Source of the DNA: Roseimaritima ulvae | GTDB lineage: Bacteria; Planctomycetota; Planctomycetia; Pirellulales; Pirellulaceae | Length of the DNA: 64,000 nt | NCBI RefSeq assembly: GCF_008065135.1 | Contig: NZ_CP042914.1 | Location: 7,049,404-7,113,403 of the forward strand | Direction: 5' to 3' | In this document: one piece after another, positions 17,293-25,608 of the stretch | Layout of the letters: every line of letters begins with the position of its first letter | Position numbering within the stretch: the stretch's first letter is position 1 | Translations under genes and position numbers: made by a program | The notes under the pieces: model-generated | Databases searched by the model: none | What the model was told of the DNA's origin: nothing | The model's input: only the letters and a program-made list of their open reading frames with translations

Positions 17293-18285
17293 ATGCTTGG
17301 TTCTTGGAATCTGGGAAAATTTGCCGGCATCGAGGTGCGAATCCATTGGACGTTCCTGCTGTTGCCGATGTGGATTTACTTCTCCAGTCTGGTCGCCGGC
17401 AGCGGCGCGGCTGCTGCCAGCGTGGCAGTGTTGCTAATTCTGGCAATCTTTGGCTGCGTCGTGCTGCATGAATACGGACACGCGTTGACGGCACGGTTGT
17501 TTGGTATCCCCACCAAAGATATTACCTTGCTGCCGATCGGCGGCGTGGCTCGGTTGGAACGTATGCCGCGCAGTCCGCTGCAGGAGTTGGCCATTGCTGT
17601 GGCGGGTCCAGCAGTCAATGTGGTGATTGCGTTTGCGCTGTTTGTCGGATTGGCGTTGCCAGCAGTGGGAGCCTTGTTGCCCGCCGCAGTGGTCGGCTTT
17701 CTATCGAAGCTGGCTTGGGTAAACGTGGCCTTGGTGGTATTCAACATGCTGCCGGCCTTTCCGATGGACGGAGGCCGAGTGCTGCGAGCCAGCTTGGCGT
17801 TGTTCATGCCGTATGCGACGGCGACCCGCGCGGCCGCCCGAGTGGGACAGATCGCCGCCATTGGATTCGCCATTCTGGGACTATTTAACGGCAACCCGAT
17901 GCTGGTCCTGTTAGCCGCCTTTGTGTTCTTGGCGGCCAAAGGGGAAGCCATGATGGTGGCTCGCGAACAGGGAGCCGAAGCGGCGACGGGGAGCGATGCG
18001 TATCGTCCTCAGTCCGATCCGCGTGCGGCTTACCAACCACCAGCACCGATGCGATCGTTGCCGGTGGTCAGCGCGGCTTGGAACGCCCGCAATGTACTGG
18101 GTTGGTTGTCGTCGGACTCGATCGATGAGTTTTTGGTATCCAGCCGCGGCGTGGTGATCGCCATCGTCCGCAAGAGCGATCTGGCCGACGTGGTCCGCTC
18201 GGGCATGGGAACCCTATCGATGGAACGTTTGCTGAGCAACCGCTCGCTGCCGTTCCACGACGTCCGCCGTGGCGCGCCGGCGTAG
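17293..18285 (+). CDS. site-2 protease (M50) family metalloprotease
   Basis: An intramembrane zinc metalloprotease of 330 residues. Membrane segments are seen at about 20-35, 42-70, 100-125 and 140-160. The zinc-binding HEYGH is at 59-63 inside a membrane helix, and the third ligand motif is NMLPAFPMDGGR (N151-R162), both intact. A soluble C-terminal part (about 230-330) looks like a degenerate CBS-pair region (LPVVSAAWNARNVLGWL, then VVIAIVRKSDLADVV). The ATG at 17293 has AGGGAG 8 nt upstream; the TTG at 17287 is too close to that site. The gene stands alone behind a sigma-54-like promoter. Substrates are unknown; regulated cleavage of membrane-bound regulators is the usual role. Confidence 0.9.
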   Translation: MLGSWNLGKFAGIEVRIHWTFLLLPMWIYFSSLVAGSGAAAASVAVLLILAIFGCVVLHEYGHALTARLFGIPTKDITLLPIGGVARLERMPRSPLQELAIAVAGPAVNVVIAFALFVGLALPAVGALLPAAVVGFLSKLAWVNVALVVFNMLPAFPMDGGRVLRASLALFMPYATATRAAARVGQIAAIGFAILGLFNGNPMLVLLAAFVFLAAKGEAMMVAREQGAEAATGSDAYRPQSDPRAAYQPPAPMRSLPVVSAAWNARNVLGWLSSDSIDEFLVSSRGVVIAIVRKSDLADVVRSGMGTLSMERLLSNRSLPFHDVRRGAPA

Positions 18286-18415
18286 CGAGCGGTTTGGTTC
18301 GATTCCGTAGTCGCGAGGGACGTGCGACTGTCAAAAATAGCAGTTAGTTGCTCGGGGTATCGCGGGGGACGTGAAAGGTATTACTGCCGCATTGGACCTT
18401 GGGCCGCTTGCTTCA

Positions 18416-18525
18416 CCCTCCTTTTTAAGGAGGGTCGAGCCTTAGCGAGGGGAGGTTCCTTTGCGGCGGCGCGGTCGCCCTCTCCTCGCTGACGCTCGAC
18501 TCTCCCAGGGGGAGAGTGAAGTGAA
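18416..18525. repeat. palindromic intergenic repeat, copy 1
   Basis: Inside the 379-bp gap between the protease and PNPOx-family genes is a hairpin CCCTCCTTTTTAAGGAGGG (18416-18434). It is followed by GTCGAGCCTTAGCGAGGGGAGG, and further on the inverted counterpart CTCCTCGCTGACGCTCGACT with CTCTCCC and GGGGGAGAGTGAAGTG. The two halves form a long imperfect inverted repeat. A second copy of the CTCGCTGACGCTCGACTCTC core occurs at 30071. This looks like a REP-type element between convergent genes. I see no gene in the rest of this gap. Confidence 0.7.
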
Positions 18526-18664
18526 TCCGTCATTAATACACTTCGCGTCCCGAGCGATTGAAGACAATAGCCAGTGGTAAGCGATTTGAGCGCAAGCGAG
18601 AATTGCGTCACCACCGGTACCGTCTCCCGTGCGTGCTTTCGCCCGGTCTGCGATGGAGCCCTTC

Positions 18665-19147
18665 CTACAGCGACACCGAGGCGTTGGTCGACTTGTCCGT
18701 CTCGGCACGCTCGCCCTGCAGATAGGCTTTACCGGCTTCGATCAAGTACTTCATCCCGGCCATGCCGCTGTTGTCCCAGTATTCGCCCCGAGCCGGCTGC
18801 ACTTTCAGCAACACGATGGAGGTGTCCGTCGAGCCGTCCGGGAACCAGATCTTCCAGGCTTCTTTCCACAGGGATTCGATTTTCTGCTGATCCTTCACCA
18901 CGCGACACTCGCCGCTGAGCGAAACGAACTTTCGCGCGCTCTGCATCGTGACGGCGACGTCGCGATCGTGGATCAGATCCGCGATCTTGCCGGAGTTGCG
19001 GTCGGTGATAAACCACAGCTCGCCCTCCTCGGTCGCCTCCGCGATGGCCATCGGCCGCGCGTGGAGCGCCCCCTCGTCGGTCTTGGTGACCAACATCGCA
19101 TTGTCGAATTCTTGAATCAAATCGATTAGTTTCTGTTGCGTATCCAT
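18665..19147 (-). CDS. PNPOx-family general stress protein
   Basis: A 160-residue protein of the pyridoxamine 5'-phosphate oxidase-like (general stress protein 26) family, a split-barrel flavin-binding fold. Recognisable segments are LIQEFDNAMLVTKTDEGALHARPMAIA, ELWFITDRNSGKIADL, FVSLSGECRVV and the W-rich LWKEAWKIWFPDG. I chose the ATG at 19147 (GAGG 10 nt upstream) because residues upstream of it do not fit the family. It begins 68 bp after the stop of dps on the same strand, so the two may form a stress operon. The substrate is unknown. Confidence 0.88.
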   Translation of the reverse strand: MDTQQKLIDLIQEFDNAMLVTKTDEGALHARPMAIAEATEEGELWFITDRNSGKIADLIHDRDVAVTMQSARKFVSLSGECRVVKDQQKIESLWKEAWKIWFPDGSTDTSIVLLKVQPARGEYWDNSGMAGMKYLIEAGKAYLQGERAETDKSTNASVSL

Positions 19148-19214
19148 TGTGCGTAAACCTCTGCGTTCAGGCGGTTGTAATTGGGTCATCATGAATGCCG
19201 GGCGCGCGACAGAG

Positions 19215-19703
19215 CTAGACTTCTTGAGCCTGCAGCATCCACAGGTGCTTTTCCAAGGGCCCCGAGATGGCGATCAACAGGTCTTCGGTAATCGGGTCCA
19301 CGTCACCGGTCTTCTCGATCGCGTTGCGGAGACTATCGATAGTGGTTTTGGTAGCGTCTGCAACCAACCGGATGGTTTCGTCCACTTTCACGAACTCTCG
19401 TGGATATTGCTTGAGGTCACTCTCCTGAGCGACCGTGGCGGAGCGACCATCGGGAGCCACGCCCAATGTCGACATCCGCTCGGCGACTTCGTCACTGGCG
19501 TCGCGAACCGTGGCGATGATTTCGTCCAACTGCAGATGGATGCTGCGAAAGTTCTTGCCGACAACGTTCCAGTGAGCTTGTTTCATCAGCAGGGCCAGAT
19601 CGATCAAGTTGGTTAAATTCTTCTGCAAGATCAGGGTTACCTGCTCGTTGTTGTCCGCATTCAGAATGTCGCGTTTGAATGCCGTCTGATCAGTGGTAGC
19701 CAT
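19215..19703 (-). CDS. dps: Dps ferritin-like DNA-protection protein
   Basis: A 162-residue Dps/ferritin-like protein that stores iron as a dodecamer and protects DNA from oxidative damage. The inter-subunit ferroxidase residues are visible in LLMKQAHWNVVGKNFRSIHLQLDEII (His, Asp, Glu in the family spacing), and the four-helix pattern continues through VRDASDEVAERM and ITEDLLIAISGPLEKHLWML. Length is typical. It starts with ATG at 19703. A sigma-54-like promoter lies about 50-65 bp upstream on the same strand. A PNPOx-like gene follows. Confidence 0.93.
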   Translation of the reverse strand: MATTDQTAFKRDILNADNNEQVTLILQKNLTNLIDLALLMKQAHWNVVGKNFRSIHLQLDEIIATVRDASDEVAERMSTLGVAPDGRSATVAQESDLKQYPREFVKVDETIRLVADATKTTIDSLRNAIEKTGDVDPITEDLLIAISGPLEKHLWMLQAQEV

Positions 19704-19751
19704 TGAGTGGATTCCTTGGGTGTAGTGAAAAATGGGTCGAAAGGCTTACCG

Positions 19752-19767
19752 GAGCAAACGATGCGCC
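19752..19767 (-). promoter_or_regulatory. sigma-54-like promoter of dps
   Basis: On the minus strand TGGCGC-ATCGT-TTGC matches TGGCAC-N5-TTGC with one change and the correct 10-bp GG-GC spacing. It ends about 49 bp before the dps start codon. Confidence 0.5.
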
Positions 19768-19812
19768 AATCACCGCGTCCGCGGCGGCCGCCAAGGCAAC
19801 GACGACCGGGTT

Positions 19813-19828
19813 TGGCGTGAGGTTTGCG
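19813..19828 (+). promoter_or_regulatory. sigma-54-like promoter of the zinc-ribbon gene
   Basis: TGGCGT-GAGGT-TTGC has the GG and GC of the -24/-12 elements with correct 10-bp spacing but two changes in the -24 hexamer. It lies 76 bp before the zinc-ribbon ATG and 46 bp from the divergent dps site. Weaker than the others. Confidence 0.35.
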
Positions 19829-19903
19829 TACACTACCGACAGTCACCCCAAGATCGCTGGCATACTCATTTCCCCGTTCCACCATCCCACCAGGAAGTCC
19901 GTC

Positions 19904-20104
19904 ATGTCTGCCCCCGAACGCGACATTGCGAAACGCGACACCGCACCGCTCAACCACACATCCTGCCCCGAATGTGGCCGTGAGGTTGATGATCGCTGCC
20001 CAGCCTGCCCGTTTTGCGGCGAGAAAATCTACGTCGAGCACCCCGGCGACACCACTCCCGTTAGGCACCCCCAACTACCGCCACTCCGCGATAGCGAGCG
20101 GTAA
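19904..20104 (+). CDS. small zinc-ribbon protein
   Basis: A 66-residue protein with two CPxCG-type knuckles, SCPECGREV (about residues 22-30) and CPFCGEK (about 37-43), plus a further CPAC, a typical zinc ribbon. There is no membrane segment. The ATG at 19904 has AGGAAG 6 nt upstream, a good ribosome binding site that sets this start; the frame is open further upstream but without a site. It is divergent from dps, and both have sigma-54-like promoters. Function is unknown; such ribbons often bind nucleic acid or partner proteins. Confidence 0.7.
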   Translation: MSAPERDIAKRDTAPLNHTSCPECGREVDDRCPACPFCGEKIYVEHPGDTTPVRHPQLPPLRDSER

Positions 20105-20271
20105 TTGGCCAATCTGTGCGATTCCTACGCACGGCTCCCACCGCCGCGATCGGCTGCGGGTACACTAGCAATTACCGAGGCTTGCAAAAGTCGTACCGCC
20201 ATGCATCGAGAACGCTGCTTGCAAAGTTACACAGGCACCCGTGAGTTGCCAGAGTTGATGGGAAATCATTG

Positions 20272-21423
20272 ATGGACGAAGTACTGCTGCTGATTTATCT
20301 GTTTGTCGCCATCGGATTTTCCTTTTTGTGTTCGATCGCCGAAGCCGTGTTGCTTTCGATCACGCCCAGCTATCTGGCGGAACGCAAGCAGGATCCCAGC
20401 CGATCGGCGCGGCGAATCATTCGCTTGAAAGAAAACGTCGACCGGCCGCTGGCGGCGATCCTCAGCCTCAACACGATCGCTCACACCGTCGGGGCGGCGG
20501 GCGTCGGGGCTCAGGCAACCAAGGTCTTTGACGACCAATACGTGGGGCTGACCAGTGCCGTGCTGACCTTGCTGATTCTGGTGTTCAGCGAGATCATCCC
20601 TAAAACGATCGGCGCGCTGCATTGGCGGCGGTTGGCCAGCGGCGTGGCCATCATGATCGACTGGTTGGTGATTCTGATGTTGCCCCTGGTGTGGATGTCC
20701 GAATTCCTGACGCGACTGTTGTCTAGCGGCGAGAAAGGCCACATGGTGACCCGCGCCGAAGTCGCGGCGATGGCGGAACTGGGCACGCAGCAGGGGATTT
20801 TAAAGGCCCGCGAAACCAAGGTGATGCGGAACCTATTGAAAATGGATTCGATCCACGTGGAAGACGTGATGACGCCGCGCACGGTGGTGATCGCCCAAGA
20901 CCAAACCATGACGCTGGGTGAGTTCTGCGAATTGATTCCCGACCTGCCGGTGTCGCGGATTCCGGTCTACGATGAACATCGTGACAACGTCAAAGGCTTC
21001 GTGCTCAAAAGCGACGTGCTGGTGGCACTGCTGACCGGCGATTCGGATCAAACGTTGTCCGAACTGGCTCGCCCGCTAACCACCATTCGCGAAAACGATT
21101 CCATTGCCGAGGCCTTCGACCTGCTGCTAAACCATCGCGAACACATCGCATTGGTGACCGATGATTTCGGCGGCATGGAAGGCATCGTCACTCTGGAAGA
21201 CATCGTCGAGACGCTGTTGGGCATGGAGATTGTCGACGAGGAGGACGCCGATGTGGACATGCAAAAAGTCGCCCGTGAACGCTGGAACCAAAGAGCCGAA
21301 AAACTAGGCTTGAAGGTAATTGCCGACAACAAATCCGACAACGGATCCGACAGTCCTCCCGACCAAGCCCCCGATTCCGAACCCGACGATGGTCCCGACG
21401 CCTCCCCGCTCGCGACCCAATAA
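20272..21423 (+). CDS. CNNM/CBS-domain membrane protein, CorC/hemolysin family
   Basis: A 383-residue membrane protein with an N-terminal DUF21/CNNM transmembrane domain (about 1-180: LLIYLFVAIGFSFLCSIAEAVLL, NTIAHTVGAAGVG, VLTLLILVFSEIIPKTIGA, MIDWLVILMLPLVW). A CBS-domain pair follows (about 195-320: VEDVMTPRTVVIA, LPVSRIPVYDEHRDNVKGFVL, LVTDDFGGMEGIVTLEDIVETLLG). Such proteins are linked to Mg2+/Co2+ homeostasis. The C-terminal tail is an acidic Ser/Asp/Pro-rich repeat instead of the usual CorC_HlyC domain. The ATG at 20272 was chosen over the TTG one codon earlier. Confidence 0.9.
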   Translation: MDEVLLLIYLFVAIGFSFLCSIAEAVLLSITPSYLAERKQDPSRSARRIIRLKENVDRPLAAILSLNTIAHTVGAAGVGAQATKVFDDQYVGLTSAVLTLLILVFSEIIPKTIGALHWRRLASGVAIMIDWLVILMLPLVWMSEFLTRLLSSGEKGHMVTRAEVAAMAELGTQQGILKARETKVMRNLLKMDSIHVEDVMTPRTVVIAQDQTMTLGEFCELIPDLPVSRIPVYDEHRDNVKGFVLKSDVLVALLTGDSDQTLSELARPLTTIRENDSIAEAFDLLLNHREHIALVTDDFGGMEGIVTLEDIVETLLGMEIVDEEDADVDMQKVARERWNQRAEKLGLKVIADNKSDNGSDSPPDQAPDSEPDDGPDASPLATQ

Positions 21424-21463
21424 GCCGACCCGCGTTTGATACTGCCAGTTCTCAATAGGTTGC

Positions 21464-23023
21464 ATGTACTCCGAATCCACCAGTAGTCGCAAAACAATCG
21501 GCGATGTCGACGTCTTTTATCACGGCGGCATTTACCACCTGTTCCACTTGGTCCTCCCTAACCACGATTTCGTCGCCCACGCCGTTAGCAACGATTGCTT
21601 CAACTGGCGTCGCGTCGAGAACGCCATCCACCTGGGTGATCCTGGTTCCTTTGATGACTCCATGCTATGGACCACGCATGTGACCGAGCACCCGCATCGG
21701 CCGGGTTGGTGGCGGATGTTCTATACCGGGCTGTCGCGCCGCGATCACGGGGTGAAGCAGCGGATTGGGATGGCGGAAAGCAACGATTTGTATCGTTGGA
21801 AGAAAACGCCCGTACGTTGGCAGGACCGGCGGTCCCCCCTGCCCTACGACCTGCCCGGCCAGCCGCCGCAACCGCCTTTTGCCTATGATCCCGACAGCTG
21901 CTTTCCCTTGGAACCGGCTCCGGAATTCTACGAGGCCGATCCCAAACGTCGGCGAAACTGGATTTCTTTCCGCGACCCGTTTTATTACCGCGAAGGCGAC
22001 CGCGGCTTGTTGCTGACCGCCGGCCGCGTCTCCGACGGACCGCTGGTTCGTCGCGGCTGTGTGGCGGTCATGGAAGAGGTCGCGCCAAATCGATTCGTCG
22101 CCCGCCCTCCTCTGCACCAGCCGGGCCTGTACGACGATGTCGAAGTCCCCAACCTGCTGAAGCAAGACGGCGAGTATTATCTGCTGGGCAGCATTCGCGA
22201 AGACGCCAAGGTGCGGTATTGGCATGCCGCCGATCTGAACCATACCTGGCGCAGCCACAGCGACAACGTGCTATTGCCCAGCGGCAACTATGCCGGCCGC
22301 ATCTGCCGCGACAACAAAGGCTGGCTGCTGTTCAGCTTCTACACCCCGGGCGGACCAGATCGCACGGCTTACAACCTGATGCCTCCACCCAAACGTATCG
22401 AGCGGCTGGATAATGGCCACTTGGCCGTCCGCTCCTTCGAGGGCTTCGCCGAACGCGACGGAGAGGACTTGGAAACCACTCGGGTCTGCCCGATCAAACA
22501 ATCCGCCGATGGGCGTTGCATTGTTCCGCGTGACAACTGCTTGGAATTAAGCAACGAAGCGGGCTTTCAAATCTTTGCGTTTGAACAGGACCTCAGCTGC
22601 TTTCAGTTTAACCTCGACTTAGAAATGCGGACCGACGGTAAGTGCGGGCTCGTGTTCCGCTTGAACCGCGAAACCCACGACGGCTATTACTTCTCCCTGG
22701 ACCTATTCAAGGGCGTCGCCCAGGCCCGATCTTGGGGCACGGGGCCGGACGGCAGCGGCGAACACATGATGCAGTTTCACAGCCTGCAAGCCGGGTACTG
22801 GCGGAGCAAACCGAAACCCAAAGCGGAACTGCAACTGATCGCCTTCGGCAGCTACCTGGAACTGAGCGTGGATGGGAACGTGGTCCTCACGCTGGCCGAC
22901 CAGACCTTCCAAAGCGGAGCGTTGGGGGTCAGCGTGGAAAGCGGAATCGCCGTCGCGTCCAACGTTCGACTCCGTAAACTCGCCTCTCCGGTTCAATCGG
23001 ATGAACACTTGGCCAACGGCTAA
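21464..23023 (+). CDS. GH32/GH-J-like glycoside hydrolase
   Basis: A 519-residue protein with a five-bladed propeller of the GH32/43/68 type followed by a beta-sandwich (about 360-510), the layout of GH32 enzymes. Candidate catalytic residues are an Asp in the first blade (GDVDVFYHGGIYHLFH, D14/D16), Asp171 in FRDPFY (the RDP motif of clan GH-J) and Glu227 in VEVPNLL (acid/base). The canonical WMNDPNG of GH32 is absent, so the substrate may not be a fructan. I see no signal peptide, so it may be cytoplasmic. It starts 40 bp after the CNNM gene and may share its transcript. No transporter or sugar regulator is adjacent. Confidence 0.75.
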   Translation: MYSESTSSRKTIGDVDVFYHGGIYHLFHLVLPNHDFVAHAVSNDCFNWRRVENAIHLGDPGSFDDSMLWTTHVTEHPHRPGWWRMFYTGLSRRDHGVKQRIGMAESNDLYRWKKTPVRWQDRRSPLPYDLPGQPPQPPFAYDPDSCFPLEPAPEFYEADPKRRRNWISFRDPFYYREGDRGLLLTAGRVSDGPLVRRGCVAVMEEVAPNRFVARPPLHQPGLYDDVEVPNLLKQDGEYYLLGSIREDAKVRYWHAADLNHTWRSHSDNVLLPSGNYAGRICRDNKGWLLFSFYTPGGPDRTAYNLMPPPKRIERLDNGHLAVRSFEGFAERDGEDLETTRVCPIKQSADGRCIVPRDNCLELSNEAGFQIFAFEQDLSCFQFNLDLEMRTDGKCGLVFRLNRETHDGYYFSLDLFKGVAQARSWGTGPDGSGEHMMQFHSLQAGYWRSKPKPKAELQLIAFGSYLELSVDGNVVLTLADQTFQSGALGVSVESGIAVASNVRLRKLASPVQSDEHLANG

Positions 23024-23195
23024 CCGTGCATAAGTAGCATGGTCCCCCGGGCCGTGCATAAGTAGCATGGTCCCCCGGGCCGTGTTTGTAACCAGCATAG
23101 GCACACGGGCCGGGGACCCATGCTACTTTGGGCGACACGGGCCAGGGCCCCATGCTACTTTGGGCGACACGGGCCGGGGACCCATGCTACTTGGG
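23024..23195. repeat. inverted repeat cluster between convergent genes
   Basis: Two direct copies of CCGTGCATAAGTAGCATGG followed by TCCCCCGGG (23024-23079) are followed by three inverted copies of CACGGGCC(G/A)GGG(A/C)CCC joined to ATGCTACTT (about 23104-23192). The two groups can pair over about 25 bp into very stable hairpins. The cluster fills the 176 bp between the convergent hydrolase and ATPase genes and probably acts as a two-way transcript end. No gene is present. Confidence 0.85.
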
Positions 23196-23199
23196 TGAA

Positions 23200-25083
23200 C
23201 TATTTATCGAAGTCGATCAGCGTCTTCGGCGGGATGGCCACTCGCAGGGCGTTCAGCACGGCGATCACGTCAATGCCTTCTTGCAAAATCGCTCCGGCCA
23301 CCGGCGGCAGATAACCGGCGGACGCGATCAGCATGCCGATCAGACTGAGCGTCATGCCACCGATGGCGCTCTGCAGAGCGATCCGCCGCATCCGCCGACT
23401 GATGTGCAGGAACTCGTCGATCTTCTGCAGCGAACTATCCAGCACGACGATGTCGGCCGCTTCGGTCGTGACGTCACTGTTCTGCCCAAATGCGACCCCC
23501 ACCGTGGCCGCCATTAGAGCCGGAGCGTCGTTGATCCCATCGCCGACAAAAATTGTGTTGGCTTTGGCCGTTTCCGCATTGACCAACTCCAGCTTCTGCT
23601 CGGGACTCTGACTGGAGTAGACATCGTGGATGCCGACCTGTTCGGCCAGATACTGAACTTCCGATTCGCGGTCTCCCGAGACCAACATGGTGCGGGTGAC
23701 CTGATGCCGCGGACCCAGGTGCCGAATGAAGGACGCTCCATCGGATCGGGGTGTGTCGCGAAAGCGATAGGTGGCCGCATACTGATCGTCGACCAAAATC
23801 ACACACTCCAGCCCACCGGCTTGCGGCGGCAACTGCTCTGCCAACTCCGACTGCCGGGTCAGCACTTTCTTTCGGCTGGTGACTTCGATCTTGTGATCGA
23901 CCACGGTACCGACCAGCCCTTGGCCCGGCGGTTCACTTACCGCGGTGACGCCATGGACCGCGGTTTTTGCTTCACTCGCGGCATTGACGATCGCTGCGGC
24001 GAGCGGATGTTTTGAGTAGCGTTCCAAGCTGCCCACATAGGACAGCACTTCCTGACTGCGGCCTTCATCGTCCAACACCTGTTCCACCAGCTTCGGTTCA
24101 CCGTAGGTCAGCGTCCCGGTCTTGTCGAAGATCAGTGTCCGGCAGGTGTCGGCAGTTTCCAACGAGGTCGGATCGCGGACGATAATGGCGCGGCGAGCGG
24201 CCAGCGAAATCGAACCGATGATGGCCACCGGAATGGCGATCAACAACGGACAGGGCGTGGCCACCACCATCACCGCCAGAAAACGCACGGGATCGCCACT
24301 TGCCACCCAAGCGGCCACGCCGATACTGACCGCCAACGGCGTATACCAAGCTCCCAATTTGTCCGCCATCCGTCGCATCTGCGGCTTGTGCTGCTCGGAC
24401 GTCTGCATGACCTCCATGATCTTGGCGTACCGTGAATCGATCGCCAACTTGTCGGCTTGCACGATCAATGCCGATTCCCCGTTGATGGCCCCCGACAGCA
24501 CCGCCGCCCCGGGCACCTTGGACATCAGGTAGGGCTCGCCGGTCAAATACGACTCGTCCATCACCCCGTGGCCTTCGATCACGGTGCCGTCGATCGGACA
24601 GGTTTCGTGCGGGAACACCGCCAACGTGTCGCCGATCTGAATCTCCGCCAGGGGAACGTCTTCGAGGGTTGAACCGAGACGACGATGAGCCACCGCGGGC
24701 ATGCGTTTGCTGAGCGCCCGCAACACCGACGAAGCGCTGCTGACCGCGTACGCCTCCAGCGCCTCGCCGCCGGACAACATCAACACCACCAGCGCCCCAG
24801 CCAAGTACTCGTCCAGCAGCGCGGAGACAACGATCGAAATGCCCGCCAACAGGTCCGAACCGAACTCGCGGCGAAGCATCTTTTGCAGCAGCTCCCAGAC
24901 CAGCGGCGTGCCGCCCAAACCAAGCACCAGCCATAGCGGAATGTTCGCTGCGGTTTCGGAGCTGCCGATGGCGAACCGCAGCACCAGATGGATCGTGATC
25001 ATCAGAAGCGTAAAGATCGCGATCAACATCTCTCGACTCTTCCAGCTCTGGATGTCGCGCGACGGCGGGGCGTTGGTGCTCAC
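23200..25083 (-). CDS. P1B-type metal ATPase with TPCP motif
   Basis: A 627-residue heavy-metal P-type ATPase. Visible landmarks are TGEP (181-184), the metal-site motif TPCP (276-279) in the membrane helix before the phosphorylation domain, DKTGT with Asp320, the HP motif in SKHPLAAAI, and GDGINDAP. In the C-terminal helix pair there is QEGID (601-605). TPCP with QExxD is the signature assigned to the P1B-5 subgroup, linked to Ni2+/Fe2+ export. The soluble hemerythrin-like tail known in some members is missing, and there is no N-terminal metal-binding domain. The start is GTG at 25083 with AAGGA 6 nt upstream. A consensus sigma-54 promoter lies upstream, divergent from the RND operon. Confidence 0.9.
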   Translation of the reverse strand: MSTNAPPSRDIQSWKSREMLIAIFTLLMITIHLVLRFAIGSSETAANIPLWLVLGLGGTPLVWELLQKMLRREFGSDLLAGISIVVSALLDEYLAGALVVLMLSGGEALEAYAVSSASSVLRALSKRMPAVAHRRLGSTLEDVPLAEIQIGDTLAVFPHETCPIDGTVIEGHGVMDESYLTGEPYLMSKVPGAAVLSGAINGESALIVQADKLAIDSRYAKIMEVMQTSEQHKPQMRRMADKLGAWYTPLAVSIGVAAWVASGDPVRFLAVMVVATPCPLLIAIPVAIIGSISLAARRAIIVRDPTSLETADTCRTLIFDKTGTLTYGEPKLVEQVLDDEGRSQEVLSYVGSLERYSKHPLAAAIVNAASEAKTAVHGVTAVSEPPGQGLVGTVVDHKIEVTSRKKVLTRQSELAEQLPPQAGGLECVILVDDQYAATYRFRDTPRSDGASFIRHLGPRHQVTRTMLVSGDRESEVQYLAEQVGIHDVYSSQSPEQKLELVNAETAKANTIFVGDGINDAPALMAATVGVAFGQNSDVTTEAADIVVLDSSLQKIDEFLHISRRMRRIALQSAIGGMTLSLIGMLIASAGYLPPVAGAILQEGIDVIAVLNALRVAIPPKTLIDFDK

Positions 25084-25116
25084 TCTTGTTCCTTACTCGT
25101 GCCACTGCGGCGTAGC

Positions 25117-25132
25117 TGCAAGCACTGTGCCA
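25117..25132 (-). promoter_or_regulatory. consensus sigma-54 promoter of the metal ATPase
   Basis: On the minus strand TGGCAC-AGTGC-TTGCA is a full match to the RpoN -24/-12 consensus. It ends 33 bp before the GTG start of the ATPase, leaving a leader of roughly 20-25 nt that contains the ribosome binding site. Confidence 0.7.
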
Positions 25133-25203
25133 GGGCGTTGAGCGATGCGATCCGACGGCGTCCCGCTCGATGCGGCGTTCGCACGGCAGAAAAGTGGTCA
25201 CTG

Positions 25204-25245
25204 CCGCACACTTGATGTGCGGACCGGAGCAGACACACGCTGTGT
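25204..25245. promoter_or_regulatory. paired palindromes, candidate activator sites
   Basis: CCGCACACTTGATGTGCGG (25204-25222) is a perfect 7-bp-arm palindrome, and ACACACGCTGTGT (25233-25245) is a second one with the same CACA/TGTG core. They lie between two divergent sigma-54 promoters, about 75-115 bp upstream of the ATPase -24 element, where enhancer-binding activators usually bind. Inference from position and symmetry only. Confidence 0.4.
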
Positions 25246-25368
25246 GCCGGACGGTTCGTGATGCCTTCGCCCGAAGGTGGGCGGCTAACGTATTCCATGG
25301 CGGGCTTGCCCGAATGGCGTGGACTTGAGACCGAAAGGTTTCAGCCGCGTAGCGTCGGCAGCATAAAG

Positions 25369-25388
25369 CCTAGGGCGCGAGCCCTAGG
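25369..25388. repeat. 8-bp-arm hairpin
   Basis: CCTAGGGCGCGAGCCCTAGG forms a perfect hairpin with a GCGA loop in the middle of the 525-bp region between the ATPase and RND genes. Apart from this, the palindromes and the two promoters, I see no gene in 25084-25608. Confidence 0.6.
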
Positions 25389-25521
25389 AATGGAGCGAGG
25401 CGAGCATCCAAAGCTGCGGAGCAGCGACAGCGAAACTGCCGATATTTTCTACTGGCTTGGCCCGCGGATCGGCACTTTCGGAGCTGCGAAGTCGTAGCGG
25501 TATCCCGCTCGTTACCGCCCC

Positions 25522-25538
25522 TGGCACGGCACTTGCAA
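25522..25538 (+). promoter_or_regulatory. consensus sigma-54 promoter of the RND operon
   Basis: TGGCAC-GGCAC-TTGCAA is a full match to the RpoN -24/-12 consensus. It lies 70 bp before the ATG of the adaptor gene; the transcript would start near 25548. Confidence 0.7.
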
Positions 25539-25608
25539 TCCCCTTGCGAAGCGCCTCCCAGCTAATGATATCGACACATCACGACATTTCGAAATTCCGG
25601 TTTGCCTC

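Noticed and set aside
23120-23517. Plus-strand frames over the repeat cluster and the ATPase 3' end
   Set aside because: Composed of repeat DNA and antisense to a clear ATPase; no ribosome binding site.
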